Shown here: piece after piece, positions 8,981 to 16,652 of the stretch
Numbering within the stretch: position 1 is the first letter of the stretch
Layout: every line of letters starts with the position of its first letter
Assembly: GCF_024300625.1 (NCBI RefSeq)
Contig: NZ_CP101322.1
Location: forward strand, 2,927,992-2,991,991
Length of the DNA stretch: 64,000 nt
Direction: 5' to 3'
Source: Halovivax gelatinilyticus
GTDB lineage: Archaea; Halobacteriota; Halobacteria; Halobacteriales; Natrialbaceae
Made by a program: the position numbers and the translations under genes
Notes under the pieces: model-generated
What the model was told of the DNA's origin: nothing
The model's input: only the letters and a program-made list of their open reading frames with translations
Databases searched by the model: none

Positions 8981-9110
8981 GACTGATCACTCCGCGTGTC
9001 GGTGCGATAGCGCGTCATTGAGGCCGGCTACGCCGGTTGTGGGGATAATCGTTTCGGCGTAAAACCGGACGACAGCGCGGGTGTGCGCGTCGTATGCGGG
9101 CGACGCGCGT

Positions 9111-9199
9111 GCGAGAGAACGGTGCGTGTTGGTAGTGGTGTGATGCGAGAGACCGGTGCGCGTTGATAGTGGTGGGATGTGAGAGACCGATGGTGGCAG
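9111..9199. repeat. 34-bp degenerate tandem repeat after the serine-hydrolase gene
   Basis: Two units, 9111-9144 and 9145-9178, both read GCGAGAGAMCGGTGCG then TTGRTAGTGGTGKGAT with four or five differences. A third, decayed copy begins at 9179 (GTGAGAGACCGATGG). The array ends about ten bases after the stop codon of the leftward gene (stop at 9209-9211). It contains no credible gene. Four other genes in the window have comparable repeats at their 3' ends. Confidence 0.85.
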
Positions 9200-9208
9200 T
9201 TCGAAGGA

Positions 9209-10579
9209 TCAGACGTTGTGCAGGCGCCACCGGTCGATGTAACAGCTCAGGTCGTCACCGTCTTCTTCGAACCGGACGGGAACGCGGTCGCCGGCGGCCG
9301 AGATGGTGTAGAATTTACCAGCCTCGACGTCGTCGGGCACGAGCGGACTCCACGCCCCGTCGCTGATCGGCCCGCCGACGCGCAGCCTGAGCATTCCGCC
9401 TTCGGGTTCGACCTCGGCCTGCTTGATCCCGCGGTAGGACTCGTACTCGCCGCTCAGTTCCTCGAAGCGGGCTCTTCTGGCGAAGAAGGGCAAGGTGTGC
9501 GGATCGGTTCCGGTGAGGGCAGCGAAGACGCCGGTACCGAGTTCGGCGAGCCCGTACGACGGCGACGTGTTCGAGAGCAAGGCGATGGCGACGTCGTCGT
9601 CCGGACTGAACCCGGCGTACGCGGCGGAGACGGCGATCGATCCGCCGTGGCCGATCATCGTCTCCCCGGCCACGTCGCGCGTGCGCCACCCGTAGCCGTA
9701 CGGCCCCGCGGGCGTCTCGGCGTACTCGCCGTAGGCTCGTTGGAGAAGATCTTCCGCACAGAGGCGGGTCCCGTCGAGTTCGCCGCCGCGGAGGTGCATC
9801 CGGAGGTACTGGACGAGGTCGGTGACGGGGGCGAGCAACCCGCCCGCGGCCGCGCTTCGCTCGCGGATCGGCAGCGGATAGGCTTCCATCTCGTCTTCGG
9901 GGGCGAAGTACGGCGTCATCCGGTCTGTGAACGACTCGAATTCGTCGCCGTCGAACGTCGACCGATCCATCGCGAGGGGAGAGAGGATCTCGTCTTCGAC
10001 GTATTCGACGTAGGACCGGCCGTCGACCGCTTCGATCACCTCGCCGACCAGGGTATACCCCGAGTTACAGTACATCCAGTGATCGTCCGGCTCGCCGGCA
10101 ATCTCGTCGGTCGCGCCCTCGACGTGGGCGTAGAAGTCCTCGCGGGTGCCGAGCGGGACGCCGGCCTCGCCGGTCCCCATCTGCCGGGCCAGGAGCGCTT
10201 CGCTCGTCGCGAGCGAGGGGAAGCCGGAGGTGTGACTCAGGAGGTGGTGAATCGTGATGTCCTCGGGGACGTCGATGTCGAGGTGTGCGGTCACCGAGTC
10301 TTCGAGCGAGAGTTCGCCGGAGCCGACCAGCTGTAGCGTTGCCAGTGAGGCGAACGACTTCGAGACGGATCCGATGCCGTAGATCGTCTCCGCGGTCGCC
10401 GGGTCGTTCGTCTCGAGGGTTCGCGATCCGTAGCCGTTCGCGTAGACGATGCCGTCTCGGTCGGCGATCGCGAGGCTCAGGCCGGGGACGTCGTCGGCGG
10501 CCATTCTGTCGCGCAGGAGGTCGTCTATCGTCTCGATAGTCGCCTCGTCGATACCGGGTGCGTCGGTCTCACGACTCAT
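9209..10579 (-). CDS. Serine hydrolase (class C beta-lactamase/esterase family)
   Basis: 456 residues from the ATG at 10579 (an in-frame ATG at 10609 is less likely). It has the penicillin-binding/beta-lactamase fold: the nucleophile motif SxxK as SVSKSF, the Y-x-N motif in MYCNSGYTLVG, and the third motif HGG in MIGHGGSIAV. No signal peptide is present, so it should be cytoplasmic, like many archaeal EstB-type members that act as esterases or peptidases rather than beta-lactamases. A C-terminal beta-rich lipocalin-like domain (from about residue 355, LSGEYESYRG) is common in the family. The natural substrate is unknown. Confidence 0.88.
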   Translation of the reverse strand: MSRETDAPGIDEATIETIDDLLRDRMAADDVPGLSLAIADRDGIVYANGYGSRTLETNDPATAETIYGIGSVSKSFASLATLQLVGSGELSLEDSVTAHLDIDVPEDITIHHLLSHTSGFPSLATSEALLARQMGTGEAGVPLGTREDFYAHVEGATDEIAGEPDDHWMYCNSGYTLVGEVIEAVDGRSYVEYVEDEILSPLAMDRSTFDGDEFESFTDRMTPYFAPEDEMEAYPLPIRERSAAAGGLLAPVTDLVQYLRMHLRGGELDGTRLCAEDLLQRAYGEYAETPAGPYGYGWRTRDVAGETMIGHGGSIAVSAAYAGFSPDDDVAIALLSNTSPSYGLAELGTGVFAALTGTDPHTLPFFARRARFEELSGEYESYRGIKQAEVEPEGGMLRLRVGGPISDGAWSPLVPDDVEAGKFYTISAAGDRVPVRFEEDGDDLSCYIDRWRLHNV

Positions 10580-10669
10580 GGGCGGGTCTGTACACCGGAC
10601 GTACATCACTGTTCGGAAAATGGAGGTACTTCGCCGCCAAAACCGGTGAGTCGATCGCTCTCGCCGGTG

Positions 10670-11248
10670 CTATCCGAGCAGGTACTTCAGCCAGTTGTTC
10701 TCCTGGACCAACTCGCTCTCTTCGAGTTTCGCGTCGAGTCCGACGATCCGGCCGGCGCCGACCGCGCCGATCCCGAACAGGATCAGCGCGTAGACGAACG
10801 AACTGTCGATGAGGTAGCCGTGTTCGACGGGAAGGCCGGCGAGCAACCCTCCCTGCCAGGCGGCCATCCAGAAGAGCAACATCTGGATCGCACCCCAGAA
10901 CGCGGCGAATCGGACGAGCACGCCGAACAGTAAGGCCAGCCCGATCGCGATCTGTCCCCAGATCACCAGTGGGTCGATCGCACCCGCGTTCGCCGCCATC
11001 TCGGCGAACATCCCCGAGAGGGGATTGTCTTGGGTGACGCCGAATTCGGTCTGGGGGTTAATGTATCCGGCCGCCGACCAGTCGTCGTCGAGGATTTTCT
11101 CGATACCGGCCGAGAGGAACACGTACGCCATCACGAGGCGTAACGACAGGATCGAGTATCCGATCCAGGTCTCCGAGTAGTCGAATCGCACGGATTGACC
11201 GAGTATCTCCGTTTCGAGGGTTCGTTCTGCGGGTCTTTTTGTTGCCAT
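10670..11248 (-). CDS. DoxX family integral membrane protein (second paralogue)
   Basis: 192 residues from the ATG at 11248, chosen over an upstream in-frame ATG at 11272 because MATKRPAER is the better N-terminus. Four hydrophobic segments are visible, with LSLRLVMAYVFLSAGIEK in the first and GVLVRFAAFWGAIQM in the third. The end (ENNWLKYLLG) parallels the first DoxX protein encoded at 5073-5639. A periplasmic-side insert (INPQTEFGVTQDNPLSG) follows the first helix. The function is unknown beyond a general link of this family to redox processes. Confidence 0.85.
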   Translation of the reverse strand: MATKRPAERTLETEILGQSVRFDYSETWIGYSILSLRLVMAYVFLSAGIEKILDDDWSAAGYINPQTEFGVTQDNPLSGMFAEMAANAGAIDPLVIWGQIAIGLALLFGVLVRFAAFWGAIQMLLFWMAAWQGGLLAGLPVEHGYLIDSSFVYALILFGIGAVGAGRIVGLDAKLEESELVQENNWLKYLLG

Positions 11249-11293
11249 GATATGACGTGGCGAACCTCTCACTACTCCCGAATATTCCTTTCC

Positions 11294-11306
11294 TCTATAT
11301 TATTGA
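11294..11306 (-). promoter_or_regulatory. TATA box of the second DoxX gene
   Basis: On the minus strand AATAATATAGAGG lies about 50 bases before the ATG at 11248. A purine-rich GTGAGAGG Shine-Dalgarno-like element is at about 11264-11272. The leadered layout matches that of the other DoxX gene. Confidence 0.5.
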
Positions 11307-11423
11307 CATAAATTGCAACGACGACCATCTATCGATCGAACGACGAATGTCTGTTACGAAACGCCGACCGGAATGTACGACCCTTTAACTGTCGACCTCG
11401 CGAGAGCCAACGCAGGGACAATC

Positions 11424-12908
11424 GTGGCCGAGAGCGACCGGAAAGGGATCGACATGACGACGGGGGCGATCTCCCCGAAGCTATTTCACCTAGCCTGGCC
11501 GCTCGTTCTCGGCAATCTTCTCCAGACGCTCTACAACCTGGCCGATATGTTCTGGGTCGGCCGCGTCGACGAGAACGCCGTGGCGGCCGTCTCGCTCATG
11601 TTTCCACTCTCGTGGCTCTTCATCTCGACGGCGATGGGGCTGACGGCGGCGACCATCGCGCTCGTCTCTCAGCACGTCGGCGCGGACAGTCAGCGAGAGG
11701 CCGATCGTGTCGTCGGGCAGACGGTCATCCTCGCCTCCATTATCTCGGTCGTTCTCGCCGCGATCGGCCTCTACTTCAGGCGGGACCTGATCTCGCTCAT
11801 GGGGGCGAGAGACCAGGTCTTCGTCGAGTCGCTCGAGTACATCGAAATCATCTTGCTGGCGCTGCCGCTCACCTTCCTGTTCTTCGCGTTTCGATCCTCG
11901 CTCCAGGGCGCAGGCGACACGAAAACGGCGATGTGGCTCGTCCTCATCTCGGCCGGCATCAACGTCGTCCTCGATCCGTTCTTCATCCTCGGCTGGGGAC
12001 CGTTTCCCGAACTGGGTACCCAGGGAGCGGCCGTGGCGACGTTCATCTCCCGGGCGATCGCGACCGTCGCCGGAATCTACATCCTGCTCGACGGTCGATT
12101 CGGCGTTCGCCTTCGTCTCGGCGATCTCAGGCCGAACCTCTCGATCCAGCGCCAGCTCGTCGACGTCGGCTATCCGGCGACGCTCGACGGCTGGGCCCGA
12201 AGTTTCTCGACGGTCGCGCTCGCGGCGCTGGTCGCGCGGTTCGGTCCAACGGCCGTCGCCGCCTACGGGATCGTCGTTCGGTTGATGTCGATCACCTGGG
12301 CCGTCGCCGGGGCCGTTGGAGACGCTGCGTCGACGGGCGTGGGCCAGAACCTCGGCTCGCGGACGCCCGAACGAGCTGCTCGCGTCACCTGGGTGGCCAC
12401 GGCCGGCACCATGGCCCTCATATTCGCACTGGTATTGCCCGTCTTTCTCTTCCCTCACCAGACGATGGCCGTCTTCATCGACGATCAGGCGGTCATCAAC
12501 GAGGGGGTCAGATTCATCCGAATCAACGGACTGTTCTGGGGACTCTTCGCCGGCTTGATGGTCGTTCAGGGCGGCTTCCGCGGGGCCGGCAATACGCGCG
12601 AAGCGATGGCGCTGTCGCTCCTCTCGCGGTGGGTGTTCGAGATCCCGGTGGTACTCCTTCTCGCGTTCGGCGCGCTTCTCACCGTCCCCATCGTCGGCGT
12701 CACCGTCACCGGTCTCGGCTGGGGCGTCTCGGGCATCTGGTGGGCCATCTCGTTCAGCATGGCTACCTCGTTCGTCGTCGGCGTCCTCTGGTTCCGACTG
12801 GGGACGTGGCGCGAGGCGGTGATCGACGACGGTGGCGACGAGAAACCGGGGCCGCGGACTGATCACGTGAGCCAAACAACCGACGACGGCGAATCGATCG
12901 ACGACTGA
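11424..12908 (+). CDS. MATE family multidrug/sodium antiporter
   Basis: 494 residues from GTG 11424, with about twelve membrane helices in two homologous halves. Signatures include LAWPLVLGNLLQ, NLADMFWVGRV and, in the second half, VGYPATLDGWARSF. MATE transporters export cationic compounds in exchange for Na+ or H+. The open frame extends upstream to ATG 11313, but the conserved start (ESDRKGIDMTTGAISPKLF) begins at the GTG. A TATA-like CCTTTAAC at about 11381-11388 also fits a start near here. The C-terminus is a short acidic tail. It is divergent from the second DoxX gene. Confidence 0.9.
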   Translation: MAESDRKGIDMTTGAISPKLFHLAWPLVLGNLLQTLYNLADMFWVGRVDENAVAAVSLMFPLSWLFISTAMGLTAATIALVSQHVGADSQREADRVVGQTVILASIISVVLAAIGLYFRRDLISLMGARDQVFVESLEYIEIILLALPLTFLFFAFRSSLQGAGDTKTAMWLVLISAGINVVLDPFFILGWGPFPELGTQGAAVATFISRAIATVAGIYILLDGRFGVRLRLGDLRPNLSIQRQLVDVGYPATLDGWARSFSTVALAALVARFGPTAVAAYGIVVRLMSITWAVAGAVGDAASTGVGQNLGSRTPERAARVTWVATAGTMALIFALVLPVFLFPHQTMAVFIDDQAVINEGVRFIRINGLFWGLFAGLMVVQGGFRGAGNTREAMALSLLSRWVFEIPVVLLLAFGALLTVPIVGVTVTGLGWGVSGIWWAISFSMATSFVVGVLWFRLGTWREAVIDDGGDEKPGPRTDHVSQTTDDGESIDD

Positions 12909-13026
12909 TCGAACGGATCCGGCCGGGTACGATTGATTTCGAGTACCCGATCGACGGCGGACGACGCCGCACGGTCTCTTCTCTCGGAGAGTCAGGTATA
13001 CGGTCCCGGCGAACCCACCTCCGACG

Positions 13027-13428
13027 ATGAAGCGCACGGAATTCGAAACCGTGACGGCCGACGGGACAATCGATTCGCTCGTCGCGTCCCGACTCGATGA
13101 CGAACTGGACGTCTCCGGCCTCGCGATCAATCACTATCTCGTCCCATCGGGAGAACGGCTCCCCGCGGGTCTCCACGCTCACGCCGACCAGGAGGAACTG
13201 TTCGTCGTTCTCAGTGGGGTGGCCACCTTCGAGACACTCGACGGCGAGGTGCTCGTCGAGGCGGACGAAATCGTCCGATTTTCCCCTGGCGAGTTCCAGG
13301 CGGGCAAGAACGACCACGAGGACCTGCTGGCGGTACTCGCGCTCGGCGCACCGGCCGAGAGCGCGGACGTCAGAATCCCGATCGACTGTCTCCTGCGATC
13401 ACGAGAATCTTCGGCTCGATTTCGGTGA
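13027..13428 (+). CDS. Cupin-domain protein, 5' part of a frameshifted cupin/zinc-ribbon gene
   Basis: 133 residues as read. Residues 1-115 form a single cupin barrel: the first metal-binding motif reads HAHADQEELFVVLSG, and the second is degenerate (FSPGEFQAG). After ADVRIPIDC the frame runs into an unnatural Arg/Ser-rich end. The adjacent frame continues with a clear zinc-ribbon sequence, which points to a frameshift between 13390 and 13393. The intact gene would span 13027-13603 and encode a cupin fused to two C-x2-C pairs. The molecular function of this haloarchaeal cupin type is unknown. Confidence 0.8.
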   Translation: MKRTEFETVTADGTIDSLVASRLDDELDVSGLAINHYLVPSGERLPAGLHAHADQEELFVVLSGVATFETLDGEVLVEADEIVRFSPGEFQAGKNDHEDLLAVLALGAPAESADVRIPIDCLLRSRESSARFR

Positions 13429-13603
13429 CGGCCCACTCACGTTCGTCTGTCCGCAGTGCGAACTGGGGCGGACGCCCGCCGATTGCCCCTCGTGCGCTGG
13501 AGACGACCTCCGCGTGACGCTCGGGGAGGCCAACGAACCGATCGTGGCGTGTGTGGCGTGTTCGTCCACGTTCGATCGGCCGCCGGTGGAGACCGAGTGG
13601 TGA
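13394..13603 (+). pseudogene. Detached zinc-ribbon part of the frameshifted cupin gene
   Basis: This segment is in the +1 frame relative to the cupin part. It reads CDHENLRLDFGDG, then FVCPQC, CPSCAGDDLRVTLGE and ACVACSSTFDRPP, i.e. two zinc ribbons with regular Cys pairs. The last Cys of the cupin frame (codon 13387-13389) is separated from the first Cys here by four bases; a normal C-x2-C would need six. A two-base loss, or a one-base gain, restores one open frame to the stop at 13601-13603. It may be a real mutation or a sequencing error. The 3' end is part of a tandem duplication. Confidence 0.75.
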
Positions 13604-13662
13604 GCGTTCGGTTGGCCGCCAGTGGAGGTGGAGTGATGCGCGTTCGATCGGTTTCGCTTCGG
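13569..13662. repeat. 36-bp tandem repeat across the stop codon of the cupin/zinc-ribbon gene
   Basis: Unit 1 (13569-13604) is the last coding part, CGTTCGATCGGCCGCC to the TGA. Unit 2 (13605-13640, CGTTCGGTTGGCCGCC onward) matches about 28 of 36 positions. A third copy begins at 13641 (CGTTCGATCGG). The length is a multiple of three, so the second unit would encode a near copy of the protein end (WPPVEVE against RPPVETEW), also followed by TGA. Confidence 0.8.
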
Positions 13663-13682
13663 TCGGACTACCGCTCGATCGG

Positions 13683-15173
13683 TTACTCGTCGAGTTCGGC
13701 TCGGAGCAACTGGTTGACAGAGCCTGGGTCGGCGCTGCCGCCGGTCGCCTGCATCACCTGTCCGACGAGGTAGTTGATCGCGCCGTCGTCGCCGTCTCGG
13801 TAGTCGGCAACCGCATCCGGGTTCTCCTCGACTGCCGCCGTCACGGCCCGTTCGACCTCGTCCGCCCCGGTCTTGCCGAGTCCCTCGGCGTCGACGATCG
13901 CGTCCGGACCGTCCCCTTCGTCGAGCATCGTCCGGAGGACGACTTCCTTCGCGTTCTTGGCCGTAATCTCGTCGGTCGCGACGAGTTCGACCAGCCGCGA
14001 GATCTCGTCGAGTCGTCCCTCGAGGTCCGTAATTTCCATGTCGCGGTAGTTGAGCTCGCCGAGTACCTCGTCTGCGACCCAGGTCGCGGCGAGATCCGGA
14101 TCGAACTCGCTGGCCAGATCTTCGTAGAAGTCGGCGACCTGCTTCGTCGAGGTGAGTTTCGACGCCGCCTCCTCGCCGAGGTCGTACTCGGCGCGAAACC
14201 GTTCGCGTCGCGCGCGTGGCAGTTCCGGAATGTCGATTTCGTCCTTCCAGTGGGCCACCCGCAGCGGCGGGAGGTCGGCCTCCTCGAAGTATCGGTAGTC
14301 CTTCTCGGCCTCCTTCGATCGCATCGAAACGGTGATACCGCGGCTCTCGTCCCAGTGGCGCGTCTCCTGTTCGACGACTCGCCCGCGCCTGATGGCGTTC
14401 TTCTGGCGTGTTTCCTCGTAGGCGAGGGCTTTCTGGGCACCCTTGTGACTGGAAATGTTCTTTACCTCCGTTCGATTGGCCGATTCGAGCGCATCGGTCC
14501 CGATCTGGCCGTCCTCGTCCGCCTCGTCGGTCGAGATGATCGAGAGGTTGGCGTCGACGCGGAGACTACCGTCGCGTTCGGCGTCGAAGACCCCGAGGTA
14601 CTCGAGCACCTCCTCGAGTTCCGCCAGGAATGCTCGAACCTCGTCGGGTCCCCGAAAGTCCGGCGCCGTAACGATCTCCATCAGCGGCGTTCCGGCCCGG
14701 TTGTAATCGATCAGCGTGTACTCCGCGGAGTCGATTCCACCACCGCCGCCGACGTGCTGGAGGCTCCCCGGATCCTCCTCTAGGTGGGCGCGCTCGATCT
14801 CGATCGTTCGACGCTCGCCTTCGACGCTGACTTCCAGTTCGCCCGACTGGCAGATCGGGTCGTCGTACTGGGTGATCTGGAAGTTCTTCGGCAGGTCGGG
14901 GTAGAAGTAGTTCTTGCGGTGAAACCGCGTCTCCGTCGGGATCGTCGCGTCGATCGCTTTGCCGATCTTCACGGCGGCTTCGACGGCCGCTTCGTTTACC
15001 ACCGGAAGGGCGCCCGGAAGGCCGAGACAGACCGGACAGACCGTGTCGTTCGGGTCGTCCGACTGTTCGGTCGGGCAGCCACAGAAGATTTTCGTCTCGG
15101 TCTCTAACTGGACGTGCACCTCGAGGCCGATCACGGTCACGAGGTCGCCCCGCTGGGCGCTCTGGGCGGTCAT
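13683..15173 (-). CDS. gatB: Asp-tRNA(Asn)/Glu-tRNA(Gln) amidotransferase subunit B
   Basis: 496 residues from the ATG at 15173; the open frame extends upstream, but MTAQSAQRGDLVTVIGLEVHVQL is the family start. Motifs include GLEVHVQLETETKIFCGC, CPVCLGLPGALPV (zinc-site cysteines), HRKNYFYPDLPKNFQITQYD and RAGTPLMEIVT. The C-terminal YqeY-like tRNA-binding domain is complete. Within the GatCAB complex it phosphorylates the mischarged Glu or Asp on tRNA and amidates it. gatA and gatC are not adjacent; dispersal of gat genes is normal in haloarchaea. Confidence 0.96.
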   Translation of the reverse strand: MTAQSAQRGDLVTVIGLEVHVQLETETKIFCGCPTEQSDDPNDTVCPVCLGLPGALPVVNEAAVEAAVKIGKAIDATIPTETRFHRKNYFYPDLPKNFQITQYDDPICQSGELEVSVEGERRTIEIERAHLEEDPGSLQHVGGGGGIDSAEYTLIDYNRAGTPLMEIVTAPDFRGPDEVRAFLAELEEVLEYLGVFDAERDGSLRVDANLSIISTDEADEDGQIGTDALESANRTEVKNISSHKGAQKALAYEETRQKNAIRRGRVVEQETRHWDESRGITVSMRSKEAEKDYRYFEEADLPPLRVAHWKDEIDIPELPRARRERFRAEYDLGEEAASKLTSTKQVADFYEDLASEFDPDLAATWVADEVLGELNYRDMEITDLEGRLDEISRLVELVATDEITAKNAKEVVLRTMLDEGDGPDAIVDAEGLGKTGADEVERAVTAAVEENPDAVADYRDGDDGAINYLVGQVMQATGGSADPGSVNQLLRAELDE

Positions 15174-15261
15174 TGAGCCCCGCTTCGGGTTCGTGGGGGT
15201 AAAGCGTATCGGGACGCGCCGAACGGCGATGGCGCCGCGCCGTCGCATCCGCACGATAGCG

Positions 15262-16110
15262 CTACTCGTAGGTAGTCGTCATACCGCCGTCGAACAGGAG
15301 GTCGCCCCCGTTCAGGTGGCGCCCGTGATCCGAGAACCCGAGCAGGAACAGGTTGGCGACGTCGATCGGCTCCATCAACTCGTCGACGCGAGCCTGGCCC
15401 TGCATCACGTCGCTGACGACGTCCTCTGCCGAGATACCGCGCTGTTCGGCCGTCGCCTCAATCTGGTCCGCGACGAGCGGCGTTTTGACGTAGCCGGTGC
15501 TCACCGAAAACGACCTGATCGAACCGTCCCCTTCCGCCGCGATTGATCGCGTGAGCCCTCGAATGCCGAACTTCGAGACGTTGTAGGCGACCTTGTCGCT
15601 CGTCACGTAGTGTCCGTGAACGGACGCCATGTTACCCACGCAACCCTCGGTCGACTCGCGAAAGTGTGGGAGACACAACTTCGTGAGGTAGAGCGGTGCT
15701 CGGAGCATGATTCGCTGCATTCGGTCGTAGACGTCCATCGGGAAGGACTCGATCGAATCGACGTGTTGTACGCCGGCGACGTTCGCCAGAAACGTGAGTC
15801 GGCCGAGTTCGGCGGCCTCCACGACGATGCGCTCAACGTCTCGATCCGAGGTGAGGTCTCCGACGATCGGTCTCACTGAGCCCGCAGTCTCTAACTCCTC
15901 GCAGCGGTCTACGGTTTCTGCGAGCCCCTCTCGGTTCACGTCGGTCGCCGCGACCGTGAGTCCGTTCGCCGCGGCGGCGATCGCGAGCGCACGCCCGATC
16001 CCGGACGCTCCGCCGGTGACGAGACAGACTGCGTCGTCGGGAAGCGAGTCGTCGAATCGGTGAATACCGTCCAGCGTGATCGGCGCCGGGGAAACCTGCT
16101 GACGTGTCAT
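15262..16110 (-). CDS. SDR family oxidoreductase (3-hydroxybutyrate dehydrogenase-like)
   Basis: 282 residues. It is a classical short-chain dehydrogenase with the nucleotide motif TGGASGIG at residues 32-39, an Asp after the second strand (ATDVNR, NAD preference), LANVAGVQHV, and a Ser/Tyr/Lys triad with YNVSK. The C-terminal region (MQGQARVDELMEPIDVANL) resembles D-3-hydroxybutyrate dehydrogenases, so ketone-body or polyhydroxybutyrate-related oxidation is a possible role. An extra 25-residue N-terminal extension precedes the Rossmann fold. It lies upstream of gatB on the same strand with an 88-base gap, probably as a separate unit. Confidence 0.85.
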   Translation of the reverse strand: MTRQQVSPAPITLDGIHRFDDSLPDDAVCLVTGGASGIGRALAIAAAANGLTVAATDVNREGLAETVDRCEELETAGSVRPIVGDLTSDRDVERIVVEAAELGRLTFLANVAGVQHVDSIESFPMDVYDRMQRIMLRAPLYLTKLCLPHFRESTEGCVGNMASVHGHYVTSDKVAYNVSKFGIRGLTRSIAAEGDGSIRSFSVSTGYVKTPLVADQIEATAEQRGISAEDVVSDVMQGQARVDELMEPIDVANLFLLGFSDHGRHLNGGDLLFDGGMTTTYE

Positions 16111-16258
16111 CGTCTGTGTCCGCGTAGGTCGACGAGCGGAATCCGTATCAAGCCGAACGTTCCATTGTCAACCGACTCCCGCGGATGGTTTCGCCAGTCG
16201 CACCGACGATGGGAACGAACGCCCTACGTATCAATTGAAATACTATTGTCTGACGCAC

Positions 16259-16266
16259 GTTTATGT
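16259..16266 (+). promoter_or_regulatory. TATA-like box upstream of the coiled-coil/smc/scpA unit
   Basis: GTTTATG is centred about 28 bases before the ATG at 16290, which supports a leaderless start there rather than at the in-frame ATG 16263 inside the box. Confidence 0.55.
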
Positions 16267-16289
16267 GGACGGGGAAACCCCTAGCGCGT

Positions 16290-16616
16290 ATGCCGAAAAA
16301 TCGCGTCGACGAACTCGAGTCGACGGTCTGCGAACTCGAGTCGACGATCGAAGGGCTCACGGAAGAACTGGTCGAATCGAAAGAGCGGATTCGCGTCCTC
16401 GAGGATCTGTTGCAGGCCGAACCGCCGACGCGCGTTCCGGAGCGCCGGGGTAGCGGTTCGTTCGAAGCCGCGCCCGACGAGGTCGCGGCCGCCGCCGCCC
16501 AGGCCGAATCGGCCGACGAGGACTCAGCCGACGAAGAGCCGGTCGATGACGAAGCGTCCGCCGCGACCGACTCGGAACCACAAGAGTCACGTACCGACGA
16601 CATCATCGTAGCCTAA
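16290..16616 (+). CDS. Small coiled-coil protein upstream of smc
   Basis: 108 residues from ATG 16290. Residues 1-45 form a heptad-like coiled coil (NRVDELESTVCELESTIEGL, then LTEELVESKERIRVLEDLL). The remainder is an Ala/Glu/Asp-rich disordered region, ending in the short motif TDDIIVA. I recognise it as a haloarchaeal family commonly placed before smc, without a known function. It lies 36 bases upstream of smc and shares its promoter. Position and coiled coil suggest an accessory of the SMC-ScpA complex, but this is inference only. Confidence 0.8.
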   Translation: MPKNRVDELESTVCELESTIEGLTEELVESKERIRVLEDLLQAEPPTRVPERRGSGSFEAAPDEVAAAAAQAESADEDSADEEPVDDEASAATDSEPQESRTDDIIVA

Positions 16617-16652
16617 ACAGTCAGCCGGAATCGCCCGGAGGTCCGCCAGTAA

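Noticed and set aside
9015-9230. Short minus-strand gene in the repeat region before topA
   Set aside because: The product merely translates the 34-bp repeat and is not protein-like.
9179-10336. A 385-codon plus-strand frame opposite the serine hydrolase
   Set aside because: The minus-strand gene has the full catalytic motif set; the plus-strand frame has none and begins inside the repeat.
11490-13130. A 546-codon open frame on the minus strand opposite the MATE gene
   Set aside because: It is Arg/Asp/Glu-rich without hydrophobic or domain pattern, mirrors the codon phase of the MATE gene, and arises from GC-rich third positions.
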